From the NCBI RefSeq assembly GCF_964355755.1, contig NC_092670.1:9673201-9737200 (forward strand): 64,000 nt of DNA, in the 5' to 3' direction. The DNA is from Antedon mediterranea (taxonomy: Eukaryota > Echinodermata > Crinoidea > Comatulida > Antedonidae). The notes under the pieces were generated by a model. That model saw nothing but the letters and a program-made list of their open reading frames with translations. It searched no databases and was not told where the DNA came from. Positions 50,501 to 61,600 of this stretch are shown one piece after another. A program made the translations under genes and the position numbers. How positions within the stretch are numbered: the first letter of the stretch is position 1; each line of letters opens with the position of its first letter.

Positions 50501-53500
50501 GCATTTCAACATTTCTAAACGTAGAGGGTGCACTTGTCTTACAATATAAGTCACACACAATGTAACCAACTAGTTGCAAGTAAAGTTTCGACAAGGATTT
50601 CCGTTTCATAATCACTATATTATAATATTATGAAAAATTCCTGTACCCTGAAGCTACTCTTTTTTTAAAATGTCCTTAAAATGCTGATTGAATAACCTGC
50701 AAAAACCATTAGTTCCCACTTACATGACCAATGTTTTAACCCTTTGAAACACAGTTGATCCTGTTTCCACAATGAATGATCCCTCTTGAACGTGTGTTAC
50801 ATACAGAATGCATCGTTTATTCAACTCACTAAAGCTAAACATTTCACATATTTTATTCACCATACAAATCCGGGCACAGTATATCAATGACAGAGTCGTT
50901 CTACTTTGAAGATGTGCACCAAAAATGCGTTCCGTAGGTTTCAATTTCTCGAAAATGTGGTTACCTAAAAATTAAATTGTGACCAAATCAATGTTTCTTT
51001 TGTAACTACTGTTATATTTTAACATTCAATTTTTCTAAGCTAGGCCTATCTAGCTCAGACAATAATAATCGATTTATGAATGCTGTAAGTTAATTAAATT
51101 CAATTAAAAATACGATTTTTTTGTGAATTGACCAATCACACACGACAGTTTCGGACGATCTATCGCGTCGTGATTGGCAAAACTGCTTCCACTGTGTGCT
51201 TACGTCATTTGTGTTGCGTCCTAGTGAGAACCAAGGAAGTTTAAGTTATGGACGTTTAGCATTATTTTAAGGAGAGGAGAGGAGAGGGTTTATCGGCCTA
51301 TAATAGGCCTGCTTACCTTTAATATTCATTCGGCCGAATGGTCGATCTCTAGCGGCTTTCATTTCCGACTCATCCAGTACCCGATCATACATCTGAAGCC
51401 AAACTACTCTGGCTTGTACTCCGGTGCTGTTATCTCCAACCTGTATAGAAAACGATCCATCTAAGTTTAGGTCAGTAAATTCTATATAACCGATACTTGC
51501 GATCTCTCCATTCCTCCAAAGTTTAACGTTCTTGTGAATCCCATCAACTGTCAAAGCAAGAAATGTCCAGACGTCGGGTTGTAGGACATGAGCTCTTGTC
51601 AACGTCAGATCTCCATAGAACACAGTTACTTCAGATTGGTACAAAATACCGTTAGAATGCGTTTGTTCAATTCTAAGACTTGTTTGATATTTGCCACCGA
51701 TGTTAAGAATGTTTCCAATAGAGTTGTCAGTAGGGTTAATATAGAAGGCGATTGTCAGTGTCAGATTTTGTAACAGACCGTAGGGAATATTCGATAATAT
51801 TACTGGCATGTCTGCTAGAGCTGCTGGCCCACAATAAGCGTCGTCAATATCGTATAACTGATAAAGCAAGCAGAGGTAGTCTAACATCCATTCCTTCGCA
51901 GGATTGAGATCATGGATGTCGAAATTCCCTGTTAAAATTATTTGAACAAAATGTCATGATAGGTTAGATTTTGTTTATTTTCTTCAGATTACTATTCCAA
52001 CTTAAAGACCCATTGGTTGTCATTGGTAATCTTTTTTACAATACTGTATCGTTAATTAAGTTTTGATTAAAGATGTATTGTCCCCTTGGAATAATTGTTT
52101 TTTTTCATAAAATATGCCATTTTAATGTCACATAATAGTTATCCGTTTTGATCAAAAATTGGATCTAAACCGAATAAATTTACCTGAAAAAAATGGAATT
52201 TAAAGCAAAAACCGTCAAAATTGCCTGCCAGCCAATGGATATTTGGTTGAATTTAACCAATTATTATGTTATTTTATAAGTGAAAACATTTTTGTTGTCG
52301 TTTTTTTTTTCTACGGAAGTGATTAACTTGATTAAAACTACAAAATAACCTATTCAAGGTCCGATTTAGTTAATAATATTAATTTTTCATGTTTTAGGGG
52401 GACAATACATCTTTAAGTTTTAATTAAGTTTAATATACTGTAAATGACCTACCTAAAGGACAAGACGTATTGGCAGGCGGTATATCGCACTCTTCCCATC
52501 TGGTTGCAGGATCTAATGTGTAACACCACGTTTCGTCATGATGACTCGCCGGATTTCTACACATATTGTGCCCTCCAAGTCCCTCGTCAGTTTCGATAGC
52601 AGTATACGTCGCGTATGGCACATGTGGTGACATTGCTGACCATTCTTGACAAACGATACCACTTCTTGTGATTGATACCAAACCACGATAATCTACTCCA
52701 TTACTCGTGCGACTGCATTCAACTACAATCAATAATAGGTTATCCATGGAGGCAAAAAAATAAATTTTACCTCCATGGTTTATCAGTGGCAGATTCTGAG
52801 GATTTTTTTTAATGGAGGAGCGCTAATTTCATTTCATTTCATTATTTATTTGGTCTATTTAAGTATATACAAAACAAACAAAAAAATGAAATTGGGGAGA
52901 CCAGGGTCAACCTAAGTGAACTTAATCACTGCTGACATAACATAACTAGTCTATCAAAAATAAATAAATTAGTTGATAATTTCATTTTAGCAGGAGCGCG
53001 TGCCCCCATGTGTGGGTCAGCACCTTAAGCTAGCTCTGTCTATAATATCAAGCTTTTTTTTACTAAAAAAGTGTTGTATTGATGTCACTAGAAAGTTGTG
53101 TAGTATAATAAAAAAAAAACAAGAACAATGAAGATTTAAAAAAAATGAAAAAATGTATTCCCACTAGCGACGCAACACAAGGACGTAACGCAACGCAAGT
53201 GAATTGACCAATCACAAGCGATGGCTTATTCGCTTGTGATTGCTAACTGTCTATAACTTCGCTTGTCATTGGTTAAAACGCTTGCGTTGTGTTTACGTCC
53301 TTGCGTTACGTTCTAGTGGGAACCAAGCTTAATTTTTGTAAAAAACGAAAAAAAATAATCCTCTCATTTATAAATGGGCAAATTAGACGGCAAAAACCAT
53401 TGCCTGACAGACATTTTGACAATTTGTTTACAATTTAAATTACAGTTTTTTCAGGTAAATAATTTGTTTTCGATCCAATTTTTGGGTAAAAAATAACTAT

Positions 53501-55527
53501 GTGACAGTAGGCCTAAAATGGCATATTCTTACTGATTTCAGGATCAAATTCAGCGTACACTTTTATTTCACTAATGCTTATGTATTCGTCTTTCGACGGG
53601 TACCATAACAACACGTAGCGGCCATGGATTGGCTGTTGACATATTACGTCTATAATCGGACTCGTCACAACCTGGTAATTGGTAACAGAAATCCCGCACT
53701 TTTTCTCTTCCTTAACGTTATACGGACTGTCTCCAATTCTCACTTCGGCATCTTCCAGTCGTAAATGAATATCGAAATCTACAAATTGATTTATTTTTGT
53801 AAAATATTGTAAAATATTAAATATTTTCTACATATTTTCTATTTAGTTTTTATTTATCATTAAAATAAATATTATTTCAAAAAGTAAAATATTAGCGCTT
53901 ACTATTTTGAACACAGTTTATGATTGTTATGCTTGTGACGTTGTAATTTCTTTGAAGATCAATGTTGATTCACTCTTGGGTTTCATCTGCAATACACAAT
54001 TCGTAAAATAAATACAAACGATACCCTGTATACGCAAGCGAGTTGACCAATGACAAGCAACAGTTCAAACAATCCATCGCTTGTGATAGGTCAAATCACT
54101 TAAGCTTGGTTCCCACTTGCGACGCAACGTAACGCAACCTATGCAACGTGAGAAAATGCCCTTCCAATAATTGTGTTTTCCCTCGTCTGCGTGAAATCTC
54201 ACTTGTGATTACGCAATAAACGTCGTAGCGTTGCGTTACGTTGCGTCCTAGGGGAACCACGCTATACGTTACATTTATGCGTCCTTCTATTGCGTCTCTA
54301 AACTTACTTAATGATTGAAAACATGAATCAAAGTTAGTTGTGAAGTCATCTCCATCAACTGCTTTTTCGGGCTCATGTCCATCAAATGCAGAAGATGATG
54401 TAACAGGTTTTTTATAGGACAAATAGGCTGTGAAAACGACAAAAATAAACTTAAAGTTTGAACTAAAAACTCCAACTTTACTGTCAATTATAATTTTAAA
54501 AATGTAATAATTGACAGAAGGTGATAAGGTGTAGTTTAAAAAAAAACCCGAATCAACTTTTAACACCCTCCCATATTAATAAATCAGTTTAAAATCAAAA
54601 ATTATACTACGATTGTTAAAAATTGTTTGTACCTACAACAGAAATAGTTAAAACACAAAAAAATATATAGTACAAAAAAATATATACATGTTAGATAATT
54701 AAATATTCTACGACAAATCTTTCTCTAATGCTCTGTCTGCACATCAAACTAATTTGACAAAAAAGTGTGATGTGCCTAAATATGGTGGTGATATGGCCAA
54801 ATATGGTAGTGATTTGACATCATCATGTTCATATATGGGCACATCACATCATAACTGTGTCCTAATAAATGAGATTCTGTATTTACCTTAATTATTATGA
54901 GTTTAAGCAAAATGTTGTGATTAATCTAGTATTATAAGGGGATTTGATACAAAAGGTAATCATGAATTGATTGTATCGTGATAAAGATCAGATATAGAAG
55001 TAAGACAATTTAACTCATTCCATTTTGTAAATATCCAAACATTTTAAATTAAAAATAAAGAAGATGTTGAAATGTGAAAAAGTAATACATATGACTATCA
55101 TCTTTTGTGAGAGAAAAATTGCTTTCTCACAACTCAACTCTCAATACCAGTAAAGGATATATAAATGAGTATAGTAGTACTAAGGCTTTATTTATCAGAG
55201 GCTCTCTATAAATCTACCACGATATAATCTAAACTACATAGTACACTTTAATGAAATAATTGAATTGTATTTATTTAGCGGTTAAAATGGACAACAACAA
55301 AAACGACTGAGTCGATACTATGACGTTTATTTCTATTATTTTTTATTCTCAATTTAGGAAAATTTCCAAGGTTGAGAATAATAAACACAATATAATATAC
55401 AATGTGATGTTTATCCACGTCATGTTTTTTTTTAAATGCCAAATAAGTTCAAAATCTAAAACAAAAAATATACTAACTTACCTGCTTTCGATGCAACGAA
55501 CATGCAAAACAGTAAAAGTGTTTTCAT
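44590..55527 (-). CDS. Secreted fucolectin-kringle-LamG-PAN protein, partial and with a nonsense codon
   Basis: Coding exons on the minus strand: 55482-55527 (signal peptide, MKTLLLFCMFVASKA), 54308-54427 and 53903-53986 (first half of a fucolectin/FTP domain: SYKKPVTSSSAFDG, EKAVDGDDFTTNFDSC), 53533-53778 (second half: AEVRIGDSP, CGISV, GRYVLLW, ISEIKVYAEF), 52453-52722 (kringle, six Cys, YRGLVSIT, CRNPASHHDETWCYTLD), 51317-51928 (LamG-type, about 200 aa), 50724-50964 (PAN/apple, CARICMVNKIC), and 44590-44800 (another FTP second half). The first seven exons share phase 1 borders. Exon 53903-53986 has TGA at 53,970-53,972 where FTP domains have the first Trp of a WW/WINI motif. Exons between 50.7 and 44.8 kb and the 3' end were not resolved. 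FTP domains bind fucose; kringle and PAN domains mediate protein contacts, so an extracellular recognition role is inferred. Confidence 0.75.
45230..45590. repeat. GATAATGGCAATG-type simple repeats around an old dispersed repeat
   Basis: AATGGATGGTAGTGATAG and GACAATGGCAATGG motifs repeat. At 45,370-45,470 the text GTTTTAATCTAGTCTACC...CATGTTTAATTGTTTTTAGG is the reverse complement of 30,285-30,385, so both belong to a dispersed repeat. Confidence 0.5.
47424..47574. mobile_element. MITE family A, complete copy
   Basis: TCTGTGTCTACACTGTCC, then AAAAAGTGTGATGTGCCCAA on the left, is mirrored by GGGCACATCATATTTAGTTTG and GATAGTATAGACAGAGC on the right. Other copies or pieces: 25,123-26,504, 53,031-53,090, 54,730-54,850, 60,258-60,377 and 62,703-62,815. 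Confidence 0.75.
47604..47885 (-). repeat. 57-bp tandem repeat, five copies, open in one frame
   Basis: The unit TACATTTTGAACGAAAGTAT plus TTATTTGTTGATAAGCCCAA plus TTTTGCAGTCTTAATTT recurs every 56-59 bp. Single or double units also lie at 48,430-48,525 and 48,704-48,760. Because 57 bp is 19 codons, the minus strand stays open as a 121-codon frame (47,451-47,816) with the repeated peptide LRLENWAYKQINTFFQNVK. It lies within the secreted protein gene, on the gene's strand. Confidence 0.8.
48848..49024 (+). other. Orphan 58-codon frame, origin unknown
   Basis: ATG to TGA: begins MNSPTLSGPGPSLCRPDF, continues HAQPHVKEYESLYDFN, ends RVQLIKSE. It is more GC-balanced and protein-like than the AT-rich flanks, and TTTCAG stands just before GCCCGGGCCC, as an acceptor would. 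No homology was recognised. It might be a lone exon or a retrocopy piece. Confidence 0.3.
51115..51240. mobile_element. MITE family B, partial copy
   Basis: GTGAATTGACCAATCACA...GTCGTGATTGGC...TTGCGTCCTAGTGAGAACCA. It shares the CCAATCAC core and the GCGTCCTAGTG(G/A)GAACCA end with the copies at 53,160, 54,107 and 61,758. Confidence 0.6.
53160..53320. mobile_element. MITE family B, best copy (161 bp)
   Basis: CCCACTAGCGACGCAACACA...GGACGTAACGCAACGCAAG on the left mirrors CTTGCGTTGTGTTTACGTCC...TTCTAGTGGG on the right. The centre carries two paired CCAATCACAAGCG and CGCTTGTGATTG motifs. The family occurs at least four times in introns here. Confidence 0.75.
54107..54258. mobile_element. MITE family B copy
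   Basis: GGTTCCCACTTGCGACGCAACGTAACGC on the left and GCGTTGCGTTACGTTGCGTCC, then GGGGAACC, on the right. It lies in the intron just downstream (3') of the first fucolectin exon of the secreted-protein gene. Confidence 0.7.
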
Positions 55528-57050
55528 TTTGTGAAATATCTTTTTCAAGCTATGTTACTATACGAGATTTTTTTTCTCGATTTTACAAGGGGTAGACTAC
55601 GCAGCTCACTCAGTCTTTGTAGAATTCAGAAACTTATGAGCATGCGCAAGGAATGCCGCGTCGTGATCGAAAAGTCTTTATTGCATGAATTATAAATAAA
55701 TTTATCGATTATCCAATTTCAGCTTTTAGCTTGATAGCATAATTGTGTTTTCATTGTCCATAAGGTGAAATGTTCACGTTTTTTAACAATATAAAGTAGG
55801 GGCCTACTTAAACGTAAACAGTATGTGTTCATCCTGCATTTAATTTTCTTTTCTTGTAACTTTATATTGTTATTCAATACCTCATATATGTATATTTTCA
55901 GAGCTAACATTATGCCAAATGTCTTTACATGTTTTTAAATGTGTTCTCACAATTAGCAATAAATAAATGTTCAAACCAAGACAAAACAAAACGATATTCA
56001 ATGTTAAAAAAAATTATTTTTTTTCAGTGTTTATCTTTTGTCTAACCGTTATCGCAATACACCATTTTAAAATGTTGGATTTTTTTTGCCCGGCCTTATG
56101 TTCCACTTTTATCGCAATATACACCATTTTATATTAATATCCTATGACACATACAAACATTTTTTAAAATTAGGATCTTTTCTCCTAGCCTCCACCCCTC
56201 CCCCTCTCCTCCTCCTTTCAATCTCTCTTCCCCAAATGTTAATGTAAACATCACGTTTATATATGAATATTAGTTTTAATACAATCTTTTTTAATGCTGA
56301 TACAATGCCTATATTGTTAATAATAGGCCCTACAAATTAAAATAAAACACTGCCCGGCAATAACGTTGAATTATTAAAATAACGGTGAAATAGTAAAAAA
56401 TAGCTTAATCGAGATCCGTAGGATGCATTATTTCTCCTATCAGGTTGAGGATATTAAATTACTTACGATATTCATGATTTCTGCCTTAACTGATAGGAAA
56501 AAATGATAATGTGGTATAGGCTTACGCTTATTTACATTGGCTTTCATGTATAGTATCATGTATTTTAGAAGCAGATTAGAAGGGACTGTCCTAACTTTTC
56601 TCAGTGTGTAAATAAATAAATGCCTTTAAAATATACAAGAGGCTTGTCACAAGTAGCAGGGGAATCTTGATATCTGACATTTTAATTAACATAAAATCAT
56701 ATTTGCTTTTTTTTTAATATTCTGTATACGTACTTTAATAATTTAGTAAAACAGTAAAATGATAAATGCAACAGCCGACCCACCTCAAACAGTCGGCAAA
56801 ATATTATTACATATCTTGTCTATTTCCAAAAAAAAAAATATTTTCGTTCTCAATATACGTCATATTTAAACCTATAATGTTATTCTTTCTGACGCTACTA
56901 TAAAATAAATATATGGACTGAAGTGAGATTAGAGAGGAGGAAAAAACCCAGTGAAATTTAAATAGCGCCCCCAATTATACTGATAACTTCGTTAAAGTTC
57001 CGCAATATCGACATACTGCTGCTGTGTAAATAATAATTGCACAACATGCT
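55528..57050. other. Intergenic DNA without recognised gene
   Basis: It lies upstream of the minus-strand secreted-protein gene. AT-rich; its promoter is not evident beyond an AT-rich stretch. A C/T-rich stretch (CTCCACCCCTCCCCCTCTCC) is at about 56,190. Confidence 0.35.
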
Positions 57051-57053
57051 GAA

Positions 57054-57705
57054 TGGATGCTACAGGGTTGGGTAGGTTTGGCCAGTATGCGTACCTTTTT
57101 ATGGCCAGCGGGCGTCCCGGATATTGCGCAATATGGCCAGCGGGCGTCCAATTATTGCGCAATATGTTTTCAATGGCAGCGTCCGCGCGCTCCATGCGTG
57201 TGAAAAATACGTACAATGCGACAGAGAGGGCGTTATATTTACATTTTCCGCGCGAGATGCCGGCCGGCCACGTACTATTATTATTTATCAGAAAAAAAAT
57301 ATTAAATAATGTGAAATTTCATTAAAAATGCTTTTTGATTGACATTATAATAGTTAAAACTATTAATAATTGTTATTAATTAGGCCCTAAAATACAGTAG
57401 TATAATTTACTAAATCAGTTTAACTTAGGCTACTAGCCTGCTCTGAACAGATAGATTGGATTTTAGAGGCCTCAGTTCAGCCTTGCCCTACTTGCAAATT
57501 CAGCTGTATATATAAAATTAATTATGTATATAGCGCCATCTGTGTCGCATTGTACGTATTTCACACGCATGGAGGAGCGGACGCTGCCATTGAACAAATA
57601 TTGCGCAATAATTGGACGCCCGCTGGCCATATTGCGCAATTTCCGGGACGCCCGCTGGCCATAAAAAGGTACGCATACTGGCCAAACCTACCCAACCCGT
57701 ATCAA
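57054..57705. repeat. Long inverted repeat, arms about 170 bp
   Basis: The left arm (57,063-57,232) has GGTTGGGTAGGTTTGGCCAG, GGCCAGCGGGCGTCC twice, and TTGCGCAATA twice. The right arm (57,532-57,700) is its reverse complement with few differences, ending CCTACCCAACCC. The spacer is AT-rich. It is a foldback-type element; no target duplication was identified. Confidence 0.75.
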
Positions 57706-57839
57706 TGGATGGCAACATTTTTTTTTGTAGGCTGATTGATAGTAGATTATTTATTATACTGAAAGAGTAAGTTAACCATTCCCAATGTTGGTCTATACTG
57801 CTTAGTCTAGCTACGTTAAACTTAGTGGCCAACTTAGTT

Positions 57840-58110
57840 TACTATATAGGGCCTAGGCCTAGAAGCCTAGGCCTAGAGGCTAGGCTAGTATATAGTAGTA
57901 GGCCTACCTAGCCTAGCCTAGGGAGGGCCAGGCTAGGCTAGGCCTAGAAGAGCCTCTAGAGGGCCTAGCTAGGCCTATCTAGAGACTAGGCCCCTATTTG
58001 TATTATATAGGCTTAGAGGCCTAGCTAGGTTTATTATTAGGCCTAGGCCTACATATAGCCTAGCTAGGTTAGGCCTAGCTAGAGGCTAGCCCGCTCTAGG
58101 CTATCTACTA
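57840..58110. repeat. TAGGCC-rich low-complexity DNA
   Basis: GGCCTAG, TAGGCCTA and CTAGGCTAG dominate about 270 bp. The same motif appears singly in many other places of the window, so it is a background repeat of this genome. The following stretch up to 58,665 shows no gene and probably includes the ANKZF1 promoter and 5' UTR. Confidence 0.65.
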
Positions 58111-58665
58111 TTACTAACCTTAAACTAGTCTATGCTATTAATTATTACTTAGTAGTACTAACTAACTAAGCAAGAATTTCTAATTTATAACTATTACTAA
58201 AGTATTACTAGGCCTATTAACACAGAACATAGAGGTAGAGTAGGCATAAAAAAGAGGAAGCCCTGCTGTGGTCTCTGGCCACACTACCGCGGCAACATTA
58301 GATCATCATAACCTATCTGCACAGCGGTAAGGATTGCGACTATCTGTTCAAATTGATGTTCTAATTATTAGTAACTAATCGTAGGACTAAAGGCTAAGTT
58401 CCTAACTACTAATGCCTAGTAGGCTAGTCGAAAATTTTAGCCAACTAAATAAATATGTACAGTAGGATATAGGGCCTAATTATTAATTATAGTAAATATG
58501 GTCACTATCCTGTGTTCAAAACCTAAACATGATGCTCTATTTGGTTTTGTTTGAGTGTGATATAGATATGTGGAAGTGGTACGTACAAAAAGCTTGGATA
58601 TGGTACTGTATCCGTAAGCACAGCTTTTAAAATATACGTGTATTTGTATTATTTTAGCTTCCAAC

Positions 58666-61600
58666 ATGGAAACGTTGTACACAGCTCCCCCTTCACAATT
58701 AGAGGCCATCAAGGCACATAAACCAATCAATACTGAAGCTAATCACAACTTATTACCAACACATAGGCCATCTGGCAGTAAGAAAACGCAACAGAAATTT
58801 ACAAAAAATAATATGATGAATAGAGAACACTACAGAACTGTGAGTTTGTTTAACAAAAAGGATTTAGATAAGTTGTTTGATGGTCTAAGACTTGCTAACA
58901 TTAATGGATGTGAAGACGAAGAGTCGCAGGAAACACAAGAACGTGAAGGTGAGTTTTCAAAGTAAGCTACAGTAAGCAAAAAACAATTACCATTTTTTTA
59001 CTAGCCCTCGAAGTCTAGCCAACACTAGCTAACTTTGCCCCTGTTTGGAGAAGATTGCGTTACTGGTGGCTGTCCATCTGAGGAACAAACAACTACAATA
59101 AACAATGTGATTTTTAGATTGACAGCCTCTGTTAAGCATGGAAAACTATGTATTTGTTTGCTTTAAATGCTGAAGAATTCTGAGATACTGTGATTTTTAT
59201 TGTTGAAGAAGAATAACAAATTCATCCTGATTGTTTGATAAAAAATTAGGAAAAATACAGTATAAAATGCAAATTAAAATAATGAGTCTAATATTATAAA
59301 GTGTAGAATTTAAATGTTTAAAGGTGTGTTACAATTTTTCTATTTTTTAGTATGTACTGAAGAACCTGCCTCTGCAACAATATCTGACAAAATGTTCTGT
59401 TCTTTCTGTTTATGTCCATTTGACAACAGGTTACAGCAGGTATGAATCATTCTTGTTAAAAGCTTATGTTATGTTATACGCTAAATACAATCAACATCAA
59501 TGAAAATTGCATGCTGTAGTATTCTAATATAAGGCAATCTTTAGTGATAAACAATGGGTAAATAAAGAAATAAAATACCTGGAAATTAGTAAGATAAGGA
59601 ATAAACCCTGTTTTCTATTAGCGAATTATTCACGCAAATCAAATCATTCTTGAGTTCTGATTGATTGCGCATTTTTCATGTCACAAAAAGTAGATACAAA
59701 AATGAATACACATGTGCATTAGTCAACACTTTTAATTCGGAATCGTGCGAATATATTTAAATATTAAAACAATATAAGCAAACATCAATATTTTGTAAAA
59801 CCAGCCAAAGAACTGATGTGCAGATTAAGGGATCATGTCAAAATTAACCTACTGCAGTTACTGATTAACCACTTAAAATTAGCATAAGTTAATGTGAACC
59901 TATTCGGTGCACATAATTCTAATACACGGTTTATTATTGATAGCATAGACATGTTTTTGTGTGTCTTACAACTTACAAACTGGTAATATTTATATTTTTT
60001 TATGTAGAAAGATCATTATAGATTAGATTGGCACCGGTTTAACCTGAAACAAAGAATCTTGGGAAAGGAGCCTGTGTCAGAAGAGGCTTTTGAGACTATA
60101 ACAGGTAAAATGATTATTATATTTTAATGGACCATACATCTTATGTCTATGTCCATGATTATACTACAGTACACTATGACATCAAGATGCTTATCAGTCT
60201 GGTCATGGTCCAGTGCACTGCAAATGATACTATGACTGTTAAAGAGAAATATCTCACCTCTGACTACACTATCCATCTGCCCATATATGGATACGATGAT
60301 GTCATATATCACTACTATATTTGGGCACATCGCACTTTTTTTGTCAAACTAGTTTGATACTGTAGTGTAGACAGAGATTTGACCTTCTAACTTTTATTTT
60401 CCAGATGATGTCTCCAGTATTTCTGGGTCTGAGAGCAGCACATCAGAAAGTGACCATGAAGAGGACTTGTCCCCAACATCCGCCAAAAAGATTTCATTCC
60501 CACGGTCATCTATTCTGGCAAATCGACAAAATAACGCAGATACCAGTGACGAGGAATCGGAATCTAAAATCAGAACTGATTCAAAAGTTATGTTTAGGAA
60601 TTTAGATGATCAGATGATCTCTATTTACCGTTGTTTACTTCACGGAAAGAAGGTAATAAATTAAAATAAAGATTTGCATGCCAATACCATACAATATGTA
60701 TAGTGGATATTTAAATAGCCATTATTACACTTATAATGCAATAAAATGCATCCTTGCAATTTGATTGGTTGATATCGTGTCATGTGGCTCGCATTTTCTT
60801 CCATCAACATGATTAGAAATATTTAGTAAATCGTATTTGTACATTTAAGAAGGGCAAGTTTAATGAACCATAACTTATGTTTATTGTTTAAAAGTTGACA
60901 GACTGTAATACAGTTCTTCAAATTTTAGTAATAAATCAGTTTGAAGACAAAGAATAAAAACCACTGGTATTGGGTAAATAATTAATTTCTTTCATCAAAG
61001 TGTGTATCACATTACTACCATCATATGCAATTTTAATTAATATATATTTCTATTTTGTTTTGTTCCAGAATGTTCCTAAAGAGAGTTCTGAGCTAACTCC
61101 AATAGCAAAGGGTCTTACTGAGCATGTGCAGTGGTTGATTTTAATGGCTGGTGGTGGCCATTTTGCTGGAGCAGTGTTTCATGGGTAATTTACGATTTGC
61201 TATAAACAATTAGAAAAGGATGGTTTAATGATGAAATTTACCAAATTTCTTACGTTTATTTAGTCTCCAATAGTGTCAAATAGCATTTTTCTTTATTATG
61301 TTGCCGATCTTTGAAAAATTGAATGGTGTTAACAACAGTGAAAGTTAAATAAATGTACTTTTTAAAACTTGCCTTGTACTTGGTATAAAGTACAATTTTA
61401 TCAATCAAACAATTCAACATTTAATTTTATTTATGTCTGAGTAGGGCAAAAATCTGACAAAGTAATTTAGCTCCTAGATGCAAAGATATTTCAAAGTGAA
61501 TATTAAAAGTGTTCATCATTCCAATTTATTTTGATATTCATATAGTGAGACTGTAGTGGTACACAAGACATTCCATAGGTACACTGTACGTGCCAAGAGA

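Noticed and set aside
53970-53972. TGA read as selenocysteine
   Set aside because: The family has Trp here, one base change explains the codon, and a SECIS element was not seen.
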